The notes below the pieces were generated by a model. The model made no database searches, had not been told where the DNA came from, and was given only the letters and a program-made list of their open reading frames with translations. This document shows positions 6,868 to 10,059 of a stretch of 10,059 nucleotides of DNA, in pieces. The translations under genes were made by a program, and so were the position numbers. The stretch comes from Methylovirgula sp. (GTDB lineage Bacteria; Pseudomonadota; Alphaproteobacteria; Rhizobiales; Beijerinckiaceae). Positions within the stretch are counted from its first letter, which is position 1. Every line of letters begins with the position of its first letter. The DNA lies in NCBI GenBank assembly GCA_025356505.1, contig JANXSV010000059.1, forward strand, positions 1 to 10,059, written 5' to 3'.

Positions 6868-9183
6868 CTAGGCCGCTATCATTTTTGCGTTCAGAAACGG
6901 TCCAAGATCAGCGGCAGGCATCGGTTTCCCGAACATAAAGCCTTGCACCTCGGTGCAACCTTCGGCACGCAACAAATCCAGCTGCGCTTGCATTTCGACA
7001 CCTTCGGCAGTGGTGTTGATGCCGAGGCTGCGGCCAAGCCCGATGACGGCATGGATGATCTGGACCGAGTCTTGACGTGTCAGGACATCTTTTACAAATG
7101 ACCGGTCGATTTTCAACTTGTCGAAAGGAAACCGTCTGAGCGACGAAAGCGACGAGTAGCCTGTGCCAAAGTCATCAATTGCAAATTTAACACCGATGCC
7201 CCGCAGTTCCCGCAATGCGCTAAAGGTTCGCTCATCTTCCTGCAAGAAAATGGACTCGGTTATTTCAAGTTCGAGCCGGTGCGCCGCCAAGCCGCTCATG
7301 CTGAGCGCCCCGATCACCGTTTCGACAAAATTATGGCACTTCACCTGGACGGGGGAAATATTCACCGCGATTTTAAGATGCTCCGGCCACTTGGAGGCTT
7401 CCAGACAGGCGGTTCGCAAAACCCACTCGCCCACAGCGTTGATGAGCCCGGTTTCTTCCGCCAGCGGGATGAAGTCGAGGGGGGGCACCATGCCTCTTGT
7501 GGGATGCACCCACCGCACCAGCGCTTCGAAACCGGTTGTTTCGCCACTGAGAATTTGGAGCTGCGGTTGATAATATACGACCAACTGGTTTTGTCCCACA
7601 GCTTGACGCAGCTCCTGCTCAAGCAGCCGCCGCGACTCGAGGTTGTGATCCATACTGGCGTCATAGAATGAAAACGTCGACTTGCCATTGTCCTTCGCGC
7701 GATACAGTGCAAGGTCGGCCCGCTTCAGGAGGAGCTTGGCGTCCATTCCATCTTCGGGAGCCAGCGAAATGCCAATCGAGGCACCGCAATTCAAAGTGAC
7801 GCCCTCAACCACAACCGGCTCGCTCAGCAGACTTACTACGCGCGTGGCAAATTTTGCTGCGTCTTCGGCTCCGCGCAAATGCTGTTGCATGATCACGAAT
7901 TCGTCGCCGCCAAGCCGTGCCACAATATCGTGACGGCGCACAATGCTTTTCATCCGGCGGGCCAGTTCGCTCAAAAACGCGTCCCCAACCGGATGACCGT
8001 AAATATCGTTGATCGACTTGAAATTGTCGATATCGACAAGGTGCACAGCAAAGCCCTGTCCCGGCAGGCGCGATGTACCGGCGCTGCGTTGCATCTTGAT
8101 GCCACTATCGAGGAAGTCCTGAAACTGGACGCGATTTGGCAAATCAGTCATCGCGTCATGCATTGCCAAATAGGAGATGCGTGCCTCCGCACGACGCCTT
8201 TCGGTGATATCGTCGAAGGTGATGACCCAGCCACCGCCGTCGGTGGGCTGCTGCGATACCCAAAACACGCGACCATCCGCCTGTTCGCGAATAGTGGAAC
8301 TTTGTCCACCGGCTTCCGCCATTTTTTGACGTGAGGCGATAAGCTCTTCATCGCTCAGCGGTGTTGCAGTCGGGCCCTTATTGGACGCGCGTAACATGTC
8401 ATCAACATGCGTGCCCGCGACAAGCAGAGCAGGGTCAAGGTTAAATTGTTCGGCCAGGCGCTTGTTTGAAATTATCAACCGGCCTTCTTTGTCAAAAAAC
8501 ACCAAGCCTTGCGACATGTTGTTGACAGCCGCTTCGAAGCGCTTGTTTTGGGCACATAGTTCGGCATCAACAACTTTAAGCCGGTTGTCTTGTACCAGGC
8601 TCATAGTTCCCACCGATATACTAAATAATATTAGGCCGCCGAAGAGCATTTCCAGCTTTTGATAGAGTTCTTCAAGTCGGAATTGGTTGTTGGTGACCTC
8701 GTTTGCACCATAGGCACTGGCTTGGGCAATTAAGCCGATAACTTCGGGCTCCAAAGCTTCTAAATTCGTCTCAAGGGCGTTGATAACTTCCGGAAGCTGC
8801 AGCTGTTCCGCGTCGGGGTGCAGGCTGTCGAGAGCAGAGCGCAACCGAACCGCCAGATCTTTGCGGCGCGGATCGAGGGTGAGAAAGCGCGCGAAATCAC
8901 CATCGACTGCGGTTTCCACGGTGCTTTTCAAGTTTTCGAGACTGCGCCTCAACGCGGCAACCCCCTCAGAGCCCGGCTCATTTCGCGCTGCGCTAAGCAT
9001 ATGGGTGGCCTGAGCAAGAGCGACAGCGGTCTGGGCAGCACTTATCGGAATCGTGGACTGGACCGCCTCCCCAAGCATGCGATGCTGACGCTGGATCGAG
9101 GTGGCGACGTAAAACGCAGCGAGAAGAACTCCAACTGCCGCGACTGTCATCAAGAATTTTATGGGGTCGACTTTACGCAACAT
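6868..9183 (-). CDS. Membrane PAS-GGDEF-EAL cyclic-di-GMP turnover protein
   Basis: A predicted inner-membrane sensor that makes and/or degrades cyclic-di-GMP. From ATG 9183 it has 771 residues: a first membrane helix (about 10-27), a helical, probably periplasmic region (about 30-178), a second membrane helix (about 179-197), and a PAS domain (about 213-328) with NNMSQGLVFFDKEGRLIISN. The GGDEF domain (about 338-507) has an intact RLGGDEF (423-429), VDIDNFKSIND and a feedback I-site RRHD (416-419) placed five residues before GGDEF. The EAL domain (about 520-765) has an intact FEALVRW (552-558), NISP, ELEITES (638-644), DDFGTGYSS (670-678), KIDRSF (691-696) and AEGVE (726-730). Both catalytic domains therefore look competent. 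An in-frame TTG at 9246 would add 21 basic residues; ATG 9183 is preferred because it sits just before the first membrane helix, though neither has a clear ribosome-binding site. The flavoprotein gene follows 32 bases later. Confidence 0.93.
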   Translation of the reverse strand: MLRKVDPIKFLMTVAAVGVLLAAFYVATSIQRQHRMLGEAVQSTIPISAAQTAVALAQATHMLSAARNEPGSEGVAALRRSLENLKSTVETAVDGDFARFLTLDPRRKDLAVRLRSALDSLHPDAEQLQLPEVINALETNLEALEPEVIGLIAQASAYGANEVTNNQFRLEELYQKLEMLFGGLILFSISVGTMSLVQDNRLKVVDAELCAQNKRFEAAVNNMSQGLVFFDKEGRLIISNKRLAEQFNLDPALLVAGTHVDDMLRASNKGPTATPLSDEELIASRQKMAEAGGQSSTIREQADGRVFWVSQQPTDGGGWVITFDDITERRRAEARISYLAMHDAMTDLPNRVQFQDFLDSGIKMQRSAGTSRLPGQGFAVHLVDIDNFKSINDIYGHPVGDAFLSELARRMKSIVRRHDIVARLGGDEFVIMQQHLRGAEDAAKFATRVVSLLSEPVVVEGVTLNCGASIGISLAPEDGMDAKLLLKRADLALYRAKDNGKSTFSFYDASMDHNLESRRLLEQELRQAVGQNQLVVYYQPQLQILSGETTGFEALVRWVHPTRGMVPPLDFIPLAEETGLINAVGEWVLRTACLEASKWPEHLKIAVNISPVQVKCHNFVETVIGALSMSGLAAHRLELEITESIFLQEDERTFSALRELRGIGVKFAIDDFGTGYSSLSSLRRFPFDKLKIDRSFVKDVLTRQDSVQIIHAVIGLGRSLGINTTAEGVEMQAQLDLLRAEGCTEVQGFMFGKPMPAADLGPFLNAKMIAA

Positions 9184-9462
9184 TTGCACTGGCTGGCCTG
9201 TACGTCTGGTTTTACACGATGTCCATTTGCTCGGCTTCTCACGCAATTCGGTAAAGGGCGTGTGAATAGAAAGTTTGAATTCGACTTATGTCGGGTTTAA
9301 CGCCCACCCGAAATACAGATGACAGAACCGAAGATCACACAGGAAGTATTAAATTAGTATTTATTGAAGTGGGTTGGAGATGAATGGAATAGAATTCCGA
9401 AAAATATTCAGTTTGAGGTTTTTACAGGTACTACAGTATATAAATACGGTAACAAATTGCCT

Positions 9463-9486
9463 TTTTATTGGTTTGAATCAATAAAA
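9463..9486. repeat. Inverted repeat, 8-bp arms
   Basis: Perfect arms TTTTATTG and CAATAAAA are separated by 8 bases (GTTTGAAT). There is no T-tract, so a terminator is unlikely; a protein-binding site is possible. The repeat lies between the weak plus-strand promoter-like hexamers at 9457-9462 and 9480-9485. In AT-rich DNA such repeats can also occur by chance. Confidence 0.4.
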
Positions 9487-9667
9487 TGACCTTATTGATC
9501 GCGTATTTTGTTTCACATCAAATGTATGAAATATCGCGATTCGTCGAATACATAAAAATTCGTGAGCCTTGTCCGCTTGTTGTGAGATGCTGCGGCCAGG
9601 ATATGTGTGATAACCACCACTTGCACACCACGGCTGCCCTATTAAATGCAACCATAGTTGTGTTTAA

Positions 9668-9699
9668 TTATTGTATTTCAATAACTTAAACTTTAAGTT
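9668..9699. repeat. Two abutting, overlapping palindromes
   Basis: TTATTG (9668-9673) and CAATAA (9679-9684) form one inverted repeat with a 5-base centre. The last two bases of this repeat begin a second one, AACTTAAA (9683-9690) and TTTAAGTT (9692-9699), which is a 17-base perfect palindrome around a single C. The second has the size and symmetry of a dimeric repressor operator, but no regulator gene is present in the window to pair it with. Confidence 0.45.
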
Positions 9700-9727
9700 G
9701 CAGTCGTAACCGCTGGTGAACCATAGG

Positions 9728-9744
9728 CCCAAGTAAATCTTGGG
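9728..9744. repeat. Short hairpin CCCAAG / CTTGGG
   Basis: Perfect 6-bp arms with a 5-base loop (TAAAT). On the plus strand the hairpin is followed by A-rich sequence. On the minus strand the T-run precedes the stem instead of following it. It therefore does not have the layout of an intrinsic terminator on either strand. Confidence 0.35.
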
Positions 9745-9833
9745 AAAAATTATAGTTACACGTGAAAGCCGATCAAGGTTAATTCGACACGCGAAACGCG
9801 CAAAGCCATAGCGCACACCGCGAAGGCCAATTT

Positions 9834-9863
9834 CAGCGCAAAACGGTGGCGCTCATTGCGCTG
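9834..9863 (-). terminator. Hairpin directly after the stop of the right-hand partial gene
   Basis: Perfect 8-bp arms CAGCGCAA and TTGCGCTG around a 14-base centre begin one base past the stop codon (9865-9867, minus strand). The position fits a transcript-end structure for the minus-strand gene, but no T-tract follows, so intrinsic termination would be weak. Confidence 0.35.
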
Positions 9864-9864
9864 C

Positions 9865-10059
9865 TTAGTAGAGCCCCAATGCCGAAAAATCGCCGCCTGT
9901 GTGAAATTCAACCGCAGTGAGAGCAAGCCTTTCGGGAGCCTTATCGGTATTTCCCTGCAAAAGGAAAGGATGCTGCGTGGGGATTTGCGCCGCGCGGGTT
10001 GGCACGAGAAAAGGCACTGTAGCGTCTGAACCTTGGGTGGGTGCGGCGGGTTGAGGTAA
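9865..10059 (-). CDS. C-terminal end of an unrecognised protein (5' end outside window)
   Basis: The minus strand is open from the window edge down to a TAA at 9865-9867, giving 64 residues with no start inside the window. The peptide has a Pro/Ala/Thr-rich beginning (LPQPAAPTQGSDATVPF), then a mixed segment RAAQIPTQHPFLLQGNTDK, and ends FHTGGDFSALGLY. The balanced amino-acid composition and low Cys/Trp content look like real protein. I do not recognise the family and see no membrane segment. Support: the other strand is broken by stops here, and a perfect inverted repeat begins one base after this stop. Against: a second minus-strand frame is also open through the same bases (stop at 9756-9758). 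It would be transcribed toward the PAS-GGDEF-EAL gene, with about 680 bases between them. Confidence 0.45.
   Translation of the reverse strand, partial: LPQPAAPTQGSDATVPFLVPTRAAQIPTQHPFLLQGNTDKAPERLALTAVEFHTGGDFSALGLY

Larger units (their letters stand above)
9247..9864. other. Long intergenic region with an AT-rich core
   Basis: No convincing gene is seen in these roughly 620 bases. By hand count GC is about 31% over 9361-9540 and about 30% over 9661-9720, with a less AT-rich part (about 45-50%) between, against more than 50% in neighbouring genes. It holds four perfect inverted repeats listed separately. TATACT on the minus strand (9435-9440 on the plus strand) resembles a -10 hexamer for the PAS-GGDEF-EAL gene, but no matching -35 was found. 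On the plus strand, TTGCCT (9457-9462) with AATAAA (9480-9485) at 17-base spacing is a weak promoter-like pair. The region probably contains the promoter of the c-di-GMP gene and the 3' end of the gene to the right. Confidence 0.6.

Noticed and set aside
9486..9689. A 67-codon plus-strand open frame starting at ATG 9486 in the AT-rich spacer
   Set aside because: No ribosome-binding site precedes it, the ATG overlaps an inverted repeat, and the Cys- and His-rich composition (CCGQDMCDNHH) resembles chance translation. No family resemblance was seen.
9756..10058. A second open minus-strand frame running in from the right edge to a stop at 9756-9758
   Set aside because: Its translation is rich in Arg, Cys and Trp and looks like an out-of-frame shadow. 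The frame ending at 9865 has a better composition and a hairpin just after its stop. It remains the main alternative.

Overview
The window looks like ordinary chromosomal DNA of an alphaproteobacterium. The evidence is protein-level resemblance and the order ftsK - lolA - (inserted pair) - xth, which I recall as a common alphaproteobacterial neighbourhood. Coding DNA is moderately GC-rich, and TTG or GTG starts are frequent. I could not run any search, so the taxonomic call is an inference.

Layout. Plus strand: the C-terminal part of the DNA translocase FtsK (1-744), then the periplasmic lipoprotein chaperone LolA (836-1540). Minus strand: a two-gene unit with a 4-base GTGA overlap, made of a PAT-like GNAT acetyltransferase (1951-2451) and a VOC/glyoxalase-fold protein (1568-1954). 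Plus strand: exodeoxyribonuclease III (2532-3326), converging on a long minus-strand block. In its own reading direction that block runs: membrane-bound PAS-GGDEF-EAL protein (9183 to 6868), a TIGR03862/HI0933-type flavoprotein (6835 to 5582), a small RecD/Dda-like SF1 helicase (5463 to 4375) and the FAD synthetase/riboflavin kinase RibF (4320 to 3364).

From about 9247 to 9864 there is no convincing gene. Its centre (about 9361-9540) is only about 31% GC by my count, against more than 50% in the surrounding genes, and it carries several perfect inverted repeats. The last 195 bases read on the minus strand as the C-terminal end of a further gene that starts outside the window; a perfect 8-bp inverted repeat begins one base past its stop.

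Most genes are housekeeping: chromosome segregation, outer-membrane lipoprotein sorting, base-excision repair and flavin cofactor synthesis. The accessory elements are the acetyltransferase/VOC pair between lolA and xth, the c-di-GMP protein and the AT-rich spacer. I found no CRISPR array, tRNA, rRNA, insertion sequence or clear phage or defence system, and nothing that I would call a new biological system.
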